NCBI GenBank assembly: GCA_016271365.2 | Contig: CM057450.1 | Span: 1,807,863,967-1,807,927,966, forward strand | Direction: 5' to 3' | DNA from: Neoceratodus forsteri | Taxonomy: Eukaryota; Chordata; Ceratodontiformes; Ceratodontidae | Length of the DNA: 64,000 nucleotides | In this document: one piece after another, positions 22,543 through 34,285 of the stretch | Layout: every line of letters begins with the position of its first letter | How positions within the stretch are numbered: the first letter of the stretch is position 1 | Program-made: the position numbers and the translations under genes | The notes under the pieces: generated by a model | Seen by the model: the letters and a program-made list of their open reading frames with translations, nothing else | Databases searched by the model: none | What the model was told of the DNA's origin: nothing

Positions 22543-22568
22543 TAGTAATAATAATAATAATAATAATA
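22543..22568. repeat. (TAA)n microsatellite
   Basis: About eight TAA units. Confidence 0.85.
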
Positions 22569-22904
22569 TCTACATTCACATAAAATGGTAATCGCTAGCT
22601 CTTGCTGAATCGGACACATTCGTCAGGGATGGATCGGCCGCTGTTATACTTAGTATAGTCCGCGGAGACTGTCCGCTGACTAGTGACAGCCGTTTTAGTA
22701 ATATTTGGACACAGCTTCTCTAGGGGATTTTTTTCTTTTTGCGACGTATCACGTAGTAGCACTCCCCAAGACCACTTTGAGCAAGAGCTAACAGGTACTG
22801 GGGTATGTGGGAAACTACGCTGCAGTCAATAGAAAGCGCTAAAAAAATGAGATATACAATTTAAATTACTTCTGCGTGTCAGATATTTCTGAGAACTCAC
22901 TCGC

Positions 22905-23240
22905 ATTTATTAATGGTATCGGAATTAAAAAAAACCTTTGAGTCAGAGACTCATTTACAAAGGTTCAACGTCAGGGTAGTACAACAATGAGTGGGAGTAC
23001 AGCACGGGAAAACTGACATAAAATGAGAATTCTGGTTCATATACAGGGTAGTAGCTAAGTGGTACATACAATTTACGATATTTTTAAGATTCCTATACAG
23101 AGTAGTAGCTAGCGTAGTGACATAAAGTTACAGTAGATATGACATGACTTAACAATACAGAACTGGAGGGAATAATATTCAGGCCATGAATGGGTTCAAG
23201 AAGGGGCGCCAGACAGGCCAGTAGGCCTTTGTCAAGGTGT
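22905..23240 (-). repeat. Possible L2-like tail with internal repeats, minus
   Basis: It starts ATTTATTAATGG; GAGTCAGAGACTCATTTACAA resembles the tail family layout. A ~45 bp partial repeat (TATACAGGGTAGTAGCTA / TATACAGAGTAGTAGCTA) lies at about 23040 and 23095. Confidence 0.3.
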
Positions 23241-23559
23241 AGAGAAGAGTAGCAGTAGAGGTTGGATCGCGGGAAAGGACGGTAGCTAAGGGCACTCACA
23301 GCTGCGGGAGATGAGCAAATGGTGCCGGAGTGAGGACTTGAAAAGCCCGTATGTCGGTCACAGACCCGATTCTCTTGCAGTTGACGTCACCCTACTTTAA
23401 TTTTATGTAAGGAATAGTCACGACACCCAGCCCCCCACGGATAAAAGGACACCGGTGGGTACAGGGTTCAAAACAAACACGTACGTACGTAATAGGATAG
23501 TTTGTAATACTAACGCCACTGATTCATTCCACGGTCCACCACTGCCTCACGGGTGTGGC

Positions 23560-24065
23560 GAGTGTCAGGATACATTTCTCCGCTTTCCGTTCGGAGTGTT
23601 ACTGTGTTCCCGAGTACCGCTCGAGAAAGTGGGAGACACCTAATATAAACCTGATTTCACCCGTCAGGACCTCGTACAGACCCCTCGCTGGCGTGTGTAG
23701 TCCCGCCGGCAGGCACCCGTGGTTCGCGTGTCTGCCTGCTGGCGCCACCGTAAACAACCAGCGGCACCCCCGGCTGGCTCCGTCGAGCCACGTGATCGCA
23801 GCCGGCCCGTTCCCCCTGCCGAAAGTTTGTAAACAATCCTCGCACCTCCTACCTTGGGCCAGAGCCCGCCCGCACTCGACAACTGTTGGGTACAGCGGGA
23901 TGGAGGGCGTTTCTTCAATACACGCGAGCCAATGGGTGGTGAACTGGGCTGTCACCTAGCAAGGCGACGTCAACGCTGGGGTAGGGCGGTGCGCGCTTTC
24001 TGGAAGGGTGTCTTGGTTGTTGTAGTGAGGCTCGTGCGCGGTGAAGGGCACCGCTTGCTGGTTAG
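23560..24065. promoter_or_regulatory. CpG-rich island with FOXO-like, E-box and CCAAT motifs
   Basis: The densest CpG stretch in the window. It holds two identical GTAAACAA motifs (23750-23757 and 23829-23836) matching the FOXO core, a CACGTG E-box at 23789-23794, CCAAT at 23929-23933 and GACGTCA at about 23965. It lies about 3.7-4.2 kb before the BIM coding exon. FOXO3 activation of Bim transcription is established in mammals, so this may be the BIM promoter or an intronic enhancer. It could also drive a divergent transcript. Confidence 0.55.
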
Positions 24066-24069
24066 TAAG

Positions 24070-25945
24070 GCTGAGCATGTAAGTCTTAATTTTTTCACCA
24101 GATATATTGATTTATGAAAGGGTATAACGGGTGGAACGGCTGATTGTTGGACCATATCCAGATTTTCTGGACATGAAGGCGATGGCCTACCAAGAGGGCA
24201 TTTCAGGGCAATTTGTATTTCAAGAATCTGCATAGGCAGCGCTAACCTAGGAAATTACTAGGAAAAAAAAGTTACGTGTCAACGTATTGAGTTTCTGTCA
24301 AACGGTGAACTCAAGACCGGCCACTACATTTTTATCGACCAAACCTTTGTATTGTTCAGTAAATCTCGATTTTCACTTTCAAAAGATGTGTACTGCTGTT
24401 GTTACACAACAGTGCTGCTTTTGTATTTTTTTTTTTTTATTCCACGTCGGACTGTCGTCACGTTTTAACCCAGTCTCTGCACTTCGCCGTTGTTTATGAA
24501 TTCGAGGAAGTAATGAACACCGACCTCACATATTAAAACAGTAAGGAAACCATATATTAGCATAGGGTTGAGTCAGATTTAAAAAGGAAAAAAATCAGTT
24601 TAGCTGTTAATCTCTGTCCATTTCTTCTGAAGTACATGTCGTTGCGCGAAGAAAGAGGGAGCAGTTTGGAAGAGAAAGCAGTTCATTATTGTGACGCAGT
24701 TTACAACTGGCTGCTTCTGCCAAAGGAATCCAGACTTGCTGTGATCAGCACTTTTTAGGAACAATGGGGCTCGAGCAGAGGGAGCAGAGCCAGAAGCAAA
24801 GCAATCACAACATTTTACTCCTACGTTCCATCATAGTAGCTGGTCCTGAGATTTTAATGGCTTGCTGTACTGGAGCCAAAACCTAATATAGCAGTAGACA
24901 GACGGCCCGGGGCTCGCAGCTTAAATTATAGTTAAGGTAAGGCTGTAACCAGAGGTTTGGAAAAAAAGCTGGTTTACTTGGCAACACAGGAGCTGTTAGG
25001 TACTCGCATCAGGCCAGCTTTGCTAGTCGAGTGGTGTCTAAAAATAAATTTGTGTTGACCCTAGAAAACCTTTTGCTTCTTTATTCTATAACATAGCCAC
25101 ATACTTTAATTTCAGGCTTCAGATTCTAGACAAAGTTTATGTGCTTGTGAATAAGTGCTTGTAAATAACACTCATTAGGGGAGCCAGCAGGATTTCAAAA
25201 TCTAAAGGCCCGAGCATAGGTACATGCTGTATTGGGCACATTGGTATCCATGGCCAGCCAATTTAAAGCATATTTGGTAAACATTTTTGACTCTAAATGA
25301 AGGCCCAGACCTTCAGCTGGCTCCTTGACTGTGATACTGCTTGGGGCGAGGTTAAACAGCATTTAAAGCTACTGTGTAATATACTTTCTGTACAGTACTT
25401 TTCAATCAGTCTGTCACATTTTTACCTTTGCCCCTAATCGATTTAGATGATGACAGTGATTCCTGCTCATAGTACTGTGCTTCAGCTGCACCAGGCTTAG
25501 TCCTGGATCTGCTAAAGAGACACTCGTGTCCTCCCAATACCTCTACTTCCATGGTCTGGTAAAGAGACATGCAAGTTCTCTTGGTACCCCTCGTCCCATA
25601 GGTTGTAAAATGATACCAGCTTTCAGTTGAAAGGGACCCTGTGTGTGTTGCATTTAGGGAAAAAAATGCAGCTTTAAGTAAAAACTAATTGGAAACAGTA
25701 ATCTGGCATTATTGGCTCACCATGTATAAGAATGGTGTGGCTAAATGGCATATGAGAGACCGTTTTGATTAGTGATTTAGAACAGGCAGCTGTGTACTAG
25801 GTTTTATGACAGCCATTCCCACCACATCCATAGTACCAAAAAAAAAAAAAAAAGACAAACACATAAACTGGATCTACAGGATTCAGTAACAAAGTGCTGC
25901 TGGCCACCGAAAATACAAATTGCCTCTGTTTAGCAGTAGCTAAGA
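24070..25945. other. Probable BCL2L11 intron 1, nothing recognised
   Basis: No coding signal or repeat family seen apart from homopolymer runs (T-run near 24427; A-run near 25838). Confidence 0.4.
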
Positions 25946-25949
25946 CTGG

Positions 25950-26190
25950 GGTGACCGAATGTCTTAGGCAGGTTTTTACAACATTTTTTCTGATGTTTAA
26001 GCAATCTTTGATAGAAATGAAAGGCACCGCTCAACTAATAGGGCCTCTTAGTTGAGTGGTGGCCTTTTTTTTTTTTAAATCAAAGATTGCTTAACCCCTA
26101 TTAGTTAAGAGGTGCCTTTCATTTTTTATCGAAGGTTGCTTAAACATAGGTAAAAATGTTGTGAAAACCTGCCAAAGACATTCGGTCACC
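25950..26190. mobile_element. Palindromic MITE, 241 bp with ~82 bp inverted ends
   Basis: It begins GGTGACCGAATGTCTTAGGC and ends in the near-perfect complement (...GACATTCGGTCACC at 26177-26190). Arms 25950-26031 and 26109-26190 match with few differences. The centre holds a second inverted pair (CTCAACTAATAGG / TTAGTTGAG). No coding capacity. A target-site duplication is not evident. Confidence 0.8.
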
Positions 26191-27265
26191 GCAGTTTCTT
26201 CCCTATAGGCTTTGGAGAGCCCCCTTCCCGTGCTGTGCTTGGTTGGATATTACAAAACGTCTGAGCGCAGGTGCCAGGGCATGGAGAGTCACAGAACGTC
26301 TAGATACAGGGACTGGGAAGTGGGAGGGATCAGCTGGTATGGCCGAATTTATTTACGATCCCTTTCCTCCTTTACAGGACACTCTTAAAAATTATCATTT
26401 GTAATTAGAAGGACTACCGCACCATTACGGTAACAGGCTATGAAGCCCAGAAGAGTAAAATATTATCTTTGAAAGGTAGTGGGCTGTGAATCCCAAGAGA
26501 GTAAACAATATCTCTGAAATTTATTTTAATAGTTTCGAAAGTAGGAGAATGAAATTTATTTTTGGTGAGTAAATTGTACTTCAGAATTAAGATGTGTTTC
26601 TGTTGAGCCAGCAGCAGTGGTGTGGAAGTGGTATTCCTCCAGAGCCGTGGTGTGTCTAAGTGCTGAGGTGAATGTTATTTATCTAACAAAAAAAACATTA
26701 AAGATGATTTCTTTAAAAATGGTGGAAAATAGGTTGTTAATTATCTTCTCTGGGGCACTGTTTGGACTATTCCAGATAAACACATACAAAAGGAAAAACA
26801 AGGAAAATCACAAGCTTGTAACCCGAAGAGTGATTTAATAAAAAAGCAGTGCAGGAGTTATTTGTTTGTTAAAAGTAATATTGAATAAATATAGATGGGC
26901 GGCAGTTACAGATTTTGTGTAAATCGAATAGGCAGTGGCCTGACTTGTCATTTGCAAGGGGTTAAAACTTTATTGCATATTAATATGTCTGACGAGATCA
27001 TCTTTATTGCTATAAGAGAGGTCTCGCACACATTCTTACGGTATGAGAACAGTGAACCGTAGGTGAGTGGTTCTGATACCCTAAGAATGTAAATGAGACC
27101 ACTCTTACAACTGTAGGCTGTATTAATACATTATAGATCGAGCTCAATCAATAATATGTTGCACATTTATAAAAAAAAAAAAAAACTTTCGCAAACATGC
27201 CCATTTCCAGGGCAGCTGCAAGTGAGACATTCTTGACTGAAGGAGTGTCCCATGCACAGAGGAAG
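26191..27265. other. Probable BCL2L11 intron 1, nothing recognised
   Basis: No recognised family. A-run at about 27171-27185. Confidence 0.4.
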
Positions 27266-27268
27266 GGA

Positions 27269-27310
27269 GGCGCTCTGATTGGTTAGGAGCACTCCCTGGA
27301 TCTATAAAAA
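27269..27310 (+). promoter_or_regulatory. Inverted CCAAT box plus TATA box upstream of BIM coding exon
   Basis: GATTGGTTAG at about 27277 is followed ~25 bp later by TCTATAAAAACTC (TATA at about 27302), 490 bp before the BIM exon. The spacing suits a core promoter, which would give a transcript starting inside intron 1. It may equally be a leftover from an unrecognised repeat, since an A-run lies just upstream. Confidence 0.3.
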
Positions 27311-27790
27311 CTCACTCAAGACTCTGCCACTAATAAGTTAAGGCTTTGCCTCCTCACACTTGGAACATAAATTGCATGTTACAAGTTGATCTGTTGCATA
27401 GCACTATATAGTCTGTGGTAGGTATGGTTTTGGGTTATTAAAAAGGTTCCTTTAACTAACTCTGCTGTTTGCTTTGCAGGAGGTAACATTTCAGTAAGTA
27501 CAGTAGTTGGGACTGTGGGTTTTCCCAGATACTAGTTCTCCTGGCTAGTGGCTGCAGAATTTATTTTGGAAAATGTAAAATAGCATGTCTTTCTGGGGGC
27601 AGGGGTACTGAGCATTACCTCAGTATTTTAGTTTTAGTTTTTAATTAACACGAGGTGTCAATACTGGATTAAGCACAGTTGTTTTTAAATTCTCGAAATG
27701 TGACAGCTGAATTCCCTTTGACAAAACAGTTTACTTTCCATGCAGATGCAGCAGTTTGAGTTTCTAATACCAACTTTGTTTGCTCTACAG

Positions 27791-28203
27791 AAGAAAAAGA
27801 GACCAAATGGCAAGACCACCATCAGATGTAAATTCTGAATGTGGTAGAAGAGAAGGTGGACAGTTGCAGTCCACTCAAAGACCAAGTCGACCTCCACGTA
27901 TTAGATCAGGGGCTCCTACCTCCATATCGACCCAGTCCCATGGTGACCGTATTGGTGAGGGAGATAGCGCTGTGCCTAGCAGCCCGCAGGGAGAACTGTC
28001 ACTGCCCCCAAGCCCCAGTATTTTTGCCACCAGATCCCCACTGTTCAACTTTATGAGAAGGTCCTCAGTACTATCTAGTGGATATTTCTCAGTAGACCTA
28101 GAATCCAGTCCTGCATCAAGGAGTGCTGACAAAGCAACGCAGACTCCAAGCCCATCTAGCCAAATCATCTTTCATGCTCAGTACCGTTTGTTGCGAGAGG
28201 ATG
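27791..28203 (+). CDS. BCL2L11: BCL2L11 (BIM), first coding exon
   Basis: BIM is a BH3-only protein that triggers mitochondrial apoptosis by binding anti-apoptotic BCL2 proteins. Acceptor TTTGCTCTACAG ends at 27790; ATG is at 27807 in a good context (ACCAAATGG); donor G|GTAAGA follows 28203. That leaves 132 codons plus one base, almost the same length and the same phase as human BimEL exon 2. It begins [17 protein letters not shown]. Residues 74-87 ([14 protein letters not shown]) hold the ERK-type site Ser77. Residues 89-98 ([10 protein letters not shown]) match the serine-rich degradation segment. Residues 108-114 (DKATQTP) are the dynein light chain-binding motif that tethers BIM to microtubules. 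The last ~14 residues before the donor diverge from mammals. BH3 and membrane-anchor exons are not in the window. Confidence 0.93.
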
Positions 28204-28590
28204 GTAAGACCCCCCCTTATATCTTACATTCTTATCAGTGCATGCAATTGCTGGCCACAGATGGCTAATACACTGATGCTGAATGCATTCTGCTACAAGA
28301 ACCTACTTTTTGGTAGTGGCGCATTGCTTCCAGCATTGTTTTTCTGATGGGGAGAGCAAGATTTGAAAGCAAACCATGTGCATTATTGCAGTTACTAAAG
28401 TAGCAGTAAGTACAGAGCAGGGTCTTCCCACCTTGTCGTATTTCGTTTCACAAGTAAAGGTAGTAGTAATCTTTCTGCTTTACCAGATAGCAGAAATAAT
28501 GCTGCTTAAGTTTTTTTTTTTTATTATTATTTCGTTGTTGGGATGTATCGCCAAACCTTGACATGAGATGTTACAATATACTAATATAAT
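28204..28590 (+). other. Start of BCL2L11 intron 2
   Basis: Opens GTAAGACC. An open frame runs on to 28268 but has no conservation. T-run near 28510. Confidence 0.6.
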
Positions 28591-28594
28591 TATT

Positions 28595-28692
28595 GGTATT
28601 CATATATTGTAACACTCACTGACTCTGTGTGTGACCTTGAGTGAGATACCTGACCTCTTTGTGCCTTCATTCCATCAGATGTAAAATGAAAA
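28595..28692 (+). repeat. MIR/CORE-SINE-like fragment
   Basis: GTGTGACCTTGAGTGAGATA ... CTCTTTGTGCCTTCATTCCA then GATGTAAAATGAAAATGG follows the MIR core pattern of ancient tRNA-derived SINEs. Confidence 0.55.
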
Positions 28693-29164
28693 TGGCAAGA
28701 AGTGGGACTCCACTTTAAATTATGATTCATCTGGGCTATCGTGGTTGGTTGGAAATCTGCAGATTTTTTTCAGTTGTACCTAATGGTACCTGAGTCAAAA
28801 AATTGTTATAATTTTGGAGTCGGAAGTATCTGTTATGATAGGGATTACCATTGGACTTAAATAGTGTGTACTTCCTATTTAATTTGCTTGGTTTATTTTA
28901 CGTAAGCTATTTTTGTATAATGTATGTAATAAAAAAGCAAGAGCCAAATGACTTGCTAGTTCGTTACTTAATCAACCTCAGAGTGACACTCAGTTAATCA
29001 GATTACTCCATTAGCAGGCAAGGTGTGACAACCCAGCCTGTGGGATTACAGCATCCAGACATTCCTGTTTTTAAATCTCTAAACTAGAGGTGCGGTTGTG
29101 TCTCTCCCCCCGTCCCATCTACTCTTTAGCCATACGTGGAACCACACCACAGATGGATGGATGG

Positions 29165-29465
29165 CTGTGGGCAAGTGGTCTTCACTGAGGTTGGCACCAG
29201 TTCCTGCAGCACCATGTGTCTGCTGGGGGACAAGTGGTGAATGAGGCAGGCACCAGGTCCTGCTTCACCCAACTTCAGTCTGGGTGGGCTAGGACAAGTG
29301 GTGTGTGGGGCTGGTACCAGGTCCTGCAGCCCCACACCTCATCCTGGGGAACTTGTGCAAGTGGTGTGTGAGGCTGGCACCAGGTCCTGTTACACACCGT
29401 ATTCTGGAGGGGGGCATAGACAAGAAATCTCCTCTGAGACTGACACCAGATCTTACAGTCAAACT
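29165..29465. repeat. Minisatellite, five units of ~63 bp
   Basis: The anchor CAAGTGGT or a variant recurs at 29172, 29231, 29295, 29358 and 29421 (spacing 59, 64, 63, 63), each followed by a GGCACCAGGTCCTGC-type core. The outer units are the most diverged. Confidence 0.85.
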
Positions 29466-29704
29466 TGTTAGCTTCCCTCTCCCAAGAAGACAGGCATCAC
29501 ATGTGTGAGTCATCCACTCGGTCAGCCCAGGTAGTGAGAAACTAACGAATGCTTGCTCCTGAACCTGGGCCTTCTCGATTTGTAATGTTGCACATTGCCT
29601 CCAAACCACCAGATTCTGACAACAGTTTTTGACAGACACAGTTGTTCGTTCCATGGCAGGCTTCAGTAGTCCTTAAGGTCCCTCGATTTAGTAAAACCTT
29701 TTTA

Positions 29705-30145
29705 TTAGAAATGAATGTCCCAGCTGATCCAGTGATGTGGAGGGATGAGGTGCTGGACGCCTCACCTCCTGCGACACCAGCGACCCTGGTTCGGAAACGG
29801 CCATGATTTACTGAGGGGATGATGGGGCTGGGTGGATTGTGCATTCCTAGGATTGTTCTCCCTCAGGGAGGTGGTACGTGTGCCCCACTCTTTGGCTGCC
29901 ACCTAGAGGAATTTAGTGGCAGCATTGCAGGACGCGTGGGGAAAAGGCTTTCGCCAGCAGATGGTGGGGGGGTGTCACTCCAGAGTTGTAGCTCTCACAG
30001 TGTGTCATAGTACTTGGGAAGACATCTGGCTGCTGTGAGATGATGTCCTGTCCCCCACACTGGCGAGTGGGTGCTTCCGACAGGATCCTATGGCAGAGAA
30101 TCACTGCTCACAAGGCAAGACCCAGAGAAGCCGGGTGATGGGGGT
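29705..30145 (+). mobile_element. Long tRNA-like SINE, old copy
   Basis: The head (GAGGTGCTGGACGCCTCACC ... ACCAGCGACCCTGGTTCGG) matches the heads of the SINEs at 55092, 56045, 42637 (minus) and 60390 (minus). The body is diverged and the poly(A) tail is lost. Confidence 0.65.
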
Positions 30146-30180
30146 GATATTTGTCTTTATGATTATTATATGATGACCCA

Positions 30181-30620
30181 GTGCAGACTCTGGGATTTAA
30201 ACATGTACTCACTGGAGGAAAGAAGGGAGAGGATTACGTGATAGAGACATTCAAATATGTCAGAGGGATAAATAAAGTAGAGGAGGACAGCTTACTACAG
30301 AAAAGGAAGAGCAACAGGACTAGGGGCCATGATATGAGACTGGAAGGGGGCGAGACTCGGAGGCAGTGTGTGGAAGTACTTCTTCACAGAAAGGGTAGTT
30401 GATCCCTGGAACAAGCTTCCAGAGGAAGTGGGTACAGGCACTGTGGAGGCCTTCAAGCATGCATGGGATAGACACAGAGGACTAGTCAGATTGAGACAGG
30501 GAGGAAGTATGGACCCAGATCTGCCAGGATCTGTGGTATAGAAGGAGGAACAAGTCCACAACTAGGGCAGACTGGATGAGGTCCTTTTCTGCCAACAACT
30601 ACTGTGTAACTCAGTGCATC
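30181..30620 (+). mobile_element. CR1-type LINE, 3' end fragment
   Basis: It encodes the last part of ORF2 (ETFKYVRGINKVEEDSL, RTRGHDMRLEGG) and then the 3' UTR ending GGCAGACTGGATGAGGTCC. Strongly 5' truncated and frame-broken. Confidence 0.75.
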
Positions 30621-33600
30621 GGGTGGGGGGATACAAATGATTCTCTGGTACATATAAACATCCTTTGCTTTGAATTTGGGAGATATGGAAGAGGGTGTCG
30701 GGGAGGGTTTGCAGAAGTACATCATGAATCACACATTACTGGGGCATTTGGTAATTTGAGAATCGGTGAATACACAATTTAAAAGAATTTCTGTAGTCAG
30801 TGGTACCATTATGTATACTGTAGTAAGTGTTTTTTTTTTATTTATTTTTTGGGGGGGGGTCTGATACTGTCAGCATTTCAGAAAAGGATTTTTTTTAATG
30901 CATTTTTTTTCTTCTGGTAGACAATGCTATCTTTCCTTAGCCAGGCAACCTCCCAGTTCATCTACATGCCATCTCTGGCACTTACTCGGTCCCACATGGT
31001 TGACTGGGACATTGATTAGATGAGAGCATTTCCCCAGTGTGGCAGGCTTCCTTCAATGAACTGTCAGCCGTTTTCTCCTTTGGGCCAGTTGGGTGTGGGG
31101 AGTAGTGAGTACATGGGAGTGCTGGTACTAGCCTGCAATGTAGTTTACATTACTTCTGCTGGGATGCTGCTGGCTGGACTCCTTGGTACGCATGCACACA
31201 TATGTGGGTGACCACACACTGGAGCCAGGCTGCACCCCCCTCCCGGGTTGCTCTCCTGCTGCATAGCTGCCAGTAGTCACTGAGGTGGCAGTGTGGTAGT
31301 GGACAGTATGACTCTTCTCACTGGAAGTAGAGGGCATCTGCTGGGATGAGTAATTCTCCTCTTCCTGCTCCTCCCACCCCCAGGTTGGCTCCTGATGTTC
31401 CAGAACCTGGCTCTCCCCTGTTACGAGTGGTAACACTAGAAAAAGGATCTTTGGCTGAGCAAAAATGTTTTTTACTGAGGGTGTGTGTGGCACCCCCTCA
31501 TCTCTCCAGCTGTTGCTTCTTTATCTGTAGTTAAGACTTCTGTTTAGGCTCATTGGTGGTGGGATAAGAGTCTTGAAAGTTGATTTATAAAGATAATTTA
31601 TAGATATGTGATTCCCACTGGTTAGTTCAAAATACTTTCTGTAATGGGTTTGTTACATCTTTCCTTGTTCGCCAGTGGTTAAGTACCAGTTTATCCTCCC
31701 ACTGGCCCTCAGCCAATACTGCTTATTACTGGATAATCATTGGGAGGCTGAAAGAAGCTCAGAACATCAATGTTTAGTTCCTTTGTAGCACCCTGCAGTT
31801 GAAAGTGGATAGTGGCCGTTTTTTTTTTTTTTTTTTGACAAGTGCCCCTAGAGGTCAGTACATGAGTAGGACTTTGTATTGGCTTGGAGGAGAGTACTCG
31901 CCTAGGCAACTCACGTCTGGGGCTTGGAACCAGGTATTGTAGTTAGTAAAGTAAGCCTGCTGAGTCGGGTGTTGGGGAGGAGGGAAAACATACAGGGCTC
32001 GAAATATTGCCTTTCCGGTTTTCTGTGGTATGGCAGACTTCGATCTGGAAATGTTTGTCTTTTAAAGGCAGCATTTCCAACTGCTGGCAACTGCCCACGG
32101 TGACAGTAAAGAGCCTTTCAGTGCACATCATGTCCTGGAAGTGGGGTGTGAGAGCTGGCTATGTGTGTGTGAGGGGAAAAATACCCAGCAAGAGCGTGGT
32201 ATACAGTGAAGCACAGTGGGGACTGAAGCTACAAGCCTCTAGCTGTGTGTGCAAACTGGTCAGTCAGTGCAAGGGGATGTTACCTCTGAAGCTGAGGGGG
32301 AGGAGAAGCTGCAAGATGGTGAGTGCCAGAGCACATCATGTGCTGAGCGGGGGATGACAGTACTGATGCAGGAGGAGAGATGGGTATGCCCTGATCTGAG
32401 GAGGGCTGATGGGCGGGGGGTGGGGCCTGGAACTGGAGAAGTAACAGAGACATGAGCAGCCCAGGCCCAGCATAGTGATTACCACACCCTGAAGTGGGAT
32501 GTGCTTAATTGGGAGGAGGAATAACTTAGTTGTCGCCAGAAGCAGCAGCTGGACTAGGAGTGCGCCACGGTCAGAGTCAGGTGGGTGCCCATCATAGTGT
32601 ACACATGTGGATCAAGGTAGAATCATGTGCCTTTTTCTGACGGATCCTTCTTGAAGCAGGCTTACTGATCATAGTGGCTTTTCTCAGCCAGACTGGGATA
32701 CATGCATTTATGCCTGTAGTCCTAAACCCGGTTCTTGTTTGTGCAAAATAAGCTTTGTGGTAGAAAAAAAATAAACTGACTTTTGATTTTTTGTTACAAA
32801 AATCATCATCATTGTATTCTTAGATAAGGGTTTCTTATCTGAAGTACAGCTGGAGAAGGTCACTTGCAGTTAGAGTGTTCTGGCATTACAAACTACTGTA
32901 CCTGCTTGGCCTCTGCTGGATGAAGGTGGGAGTCGAGGCTGGGTGCCTGCAACTGTCCCCATTTTGCCAGACACAGTGGCAGAGTTTTGTGTGTCTTGGA
33001 TTCAGTTGGTCTCCCCACTTAACAGAATAATAACTCTGCTTCAAAAACATCATCACCCAGCACTATGGCACTGGGAGTGTGCTGAGGGGGAGGAGCTGGT
33101 CGCCATGTGAGTGTTGGACTCAAGCCTAGCTCCTCCTACTAAACCAGTCATAAAGGGCATGCTGTAGAGGCGATGTGTTGGTCTCCATGGGAGGGCTGGA
33201 GGGTGCTTGCTGCAGCAGCACCCCTCCAGCAGCATCTGGTATCGTAGCATTGGGGATGGGGGGGCACATGCCAGCTGAGCGGCCAGGTCACACCCCAAGG
33301 TTGTTGAAATGTAACATTTGCCCTGGAAATGTATGCTGGAACACTCACATTTCCAGAGTAACCGTACCATCAACTTCATTATTTCAAGCCCTGACGTATT
33401 AAAAATAGTAATTAATTTAGAATACAGTGCCCAAACCCAGGAGCTGCTAGTAAGGTTGCCATCTAGTAACTTTCTACAGGATTGGATTTTAACATTAGTT
33501 TACTAGCCCAGGTCATTGTCCAACCTGTCACGATTAACAGTGATCTTCCCTCCGCGCCCATGCCCCCTCCCCCAAAAACACACACACACGCATGCACTTT

Positions 33601-34195
33601 CCCGTGTTGGCCAGTTAATTTTTCTGTATAATTTAAACTCTGCTAGCACTTACCCTCCTGTCTGTTAAAAATAGTACAACCCCCGCACCCATCTGAGCCC
33701 CATCATCCTTGTCACCCAGTGCTGATAGATTTCCTTTTAGCACTTGGTACTGTAATAAAAGATCACCACACCATGAAGATCCTCATATTCTCAGCTTCTC
33801 ACTGGAATGCTGGTATCTCACCTGAGCGCAAAGCACTTCTGGGGCGAGGTACCAGCATTGGGGACCACCTGTGATGCAGAGAGGATAAAGATTTTTGCGC
33901 CGCGTTGGACTGCATTTATTATGGTACTGGGCTGGCTGCAAAAAGTGGACTTGGGTTGGGTTCAGGCAAGTGGGTGCAGTTACTATTTTTAACCAACATG
34001 GAAGTAGAAGTGCTACGAGAGGCTCTCTGAAAAATAACACATCTTACAGTGTACTCTGCAATTTGTTTGGGTGAGAACTCTACTTGGGCAGTAGCTGACA
34101 CACTGATGTATGTGCTTGTGTATCTATTCAGCCCTTTCTTGTATTATGCACTGCTTGTTTGCTTTTTATTGTTTTAAGCGCTGCATGTACCTCAT
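30621..34195. other. BCL2L11 intron 2, nothing recognised
   Basis: No coding or known repeat signal. Homopolymer runs lie at about 30831 (T), 30852 (G), 31820 (T) and an AC run at about 33578. Confidence 0.4.
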
Positions 34196-34199
34196 TTTG

Positions 34200-34285
34200 T
34201 AACTAATTTCCCTGAAAATGGGACTTCTAGCTCCAGTGTGCCTATCTGGTTACAAAGACTAATACATAAATACAAAAAAAAGTGC
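34200..34285 (+). repeat. LINE tail (L2-like), plus
   Basis: GAAAATGGGACTTCTAGCTC, then CAGTGTGCCTATCTGGTTAC and AATACATAAATAC. The plus-strand counterpart of the minus tails at 11996 and 16110. Confidence 0.5.

Noticed and set aside
23599..23959. Overlapping ORFs of 60-130 codons in the CpG island
   Set aside because: High GC content alone keeps frames open; composition is Arg/Ala/Pro-rich in all frames and no family is visible.
27470..27500. Micro-exon (TTTGCTTTGCAG ... CAGTAAGT) before BIM
   Set aside because: Acceptor and donor consensus are good but the enclosed 14 bp is too short to support without transcript data.
29165..29465. CRISPR-like array
   Set aside because: Repeats are diverged, contiguous and eukaryotic minisatellite-like, without unique spacers.
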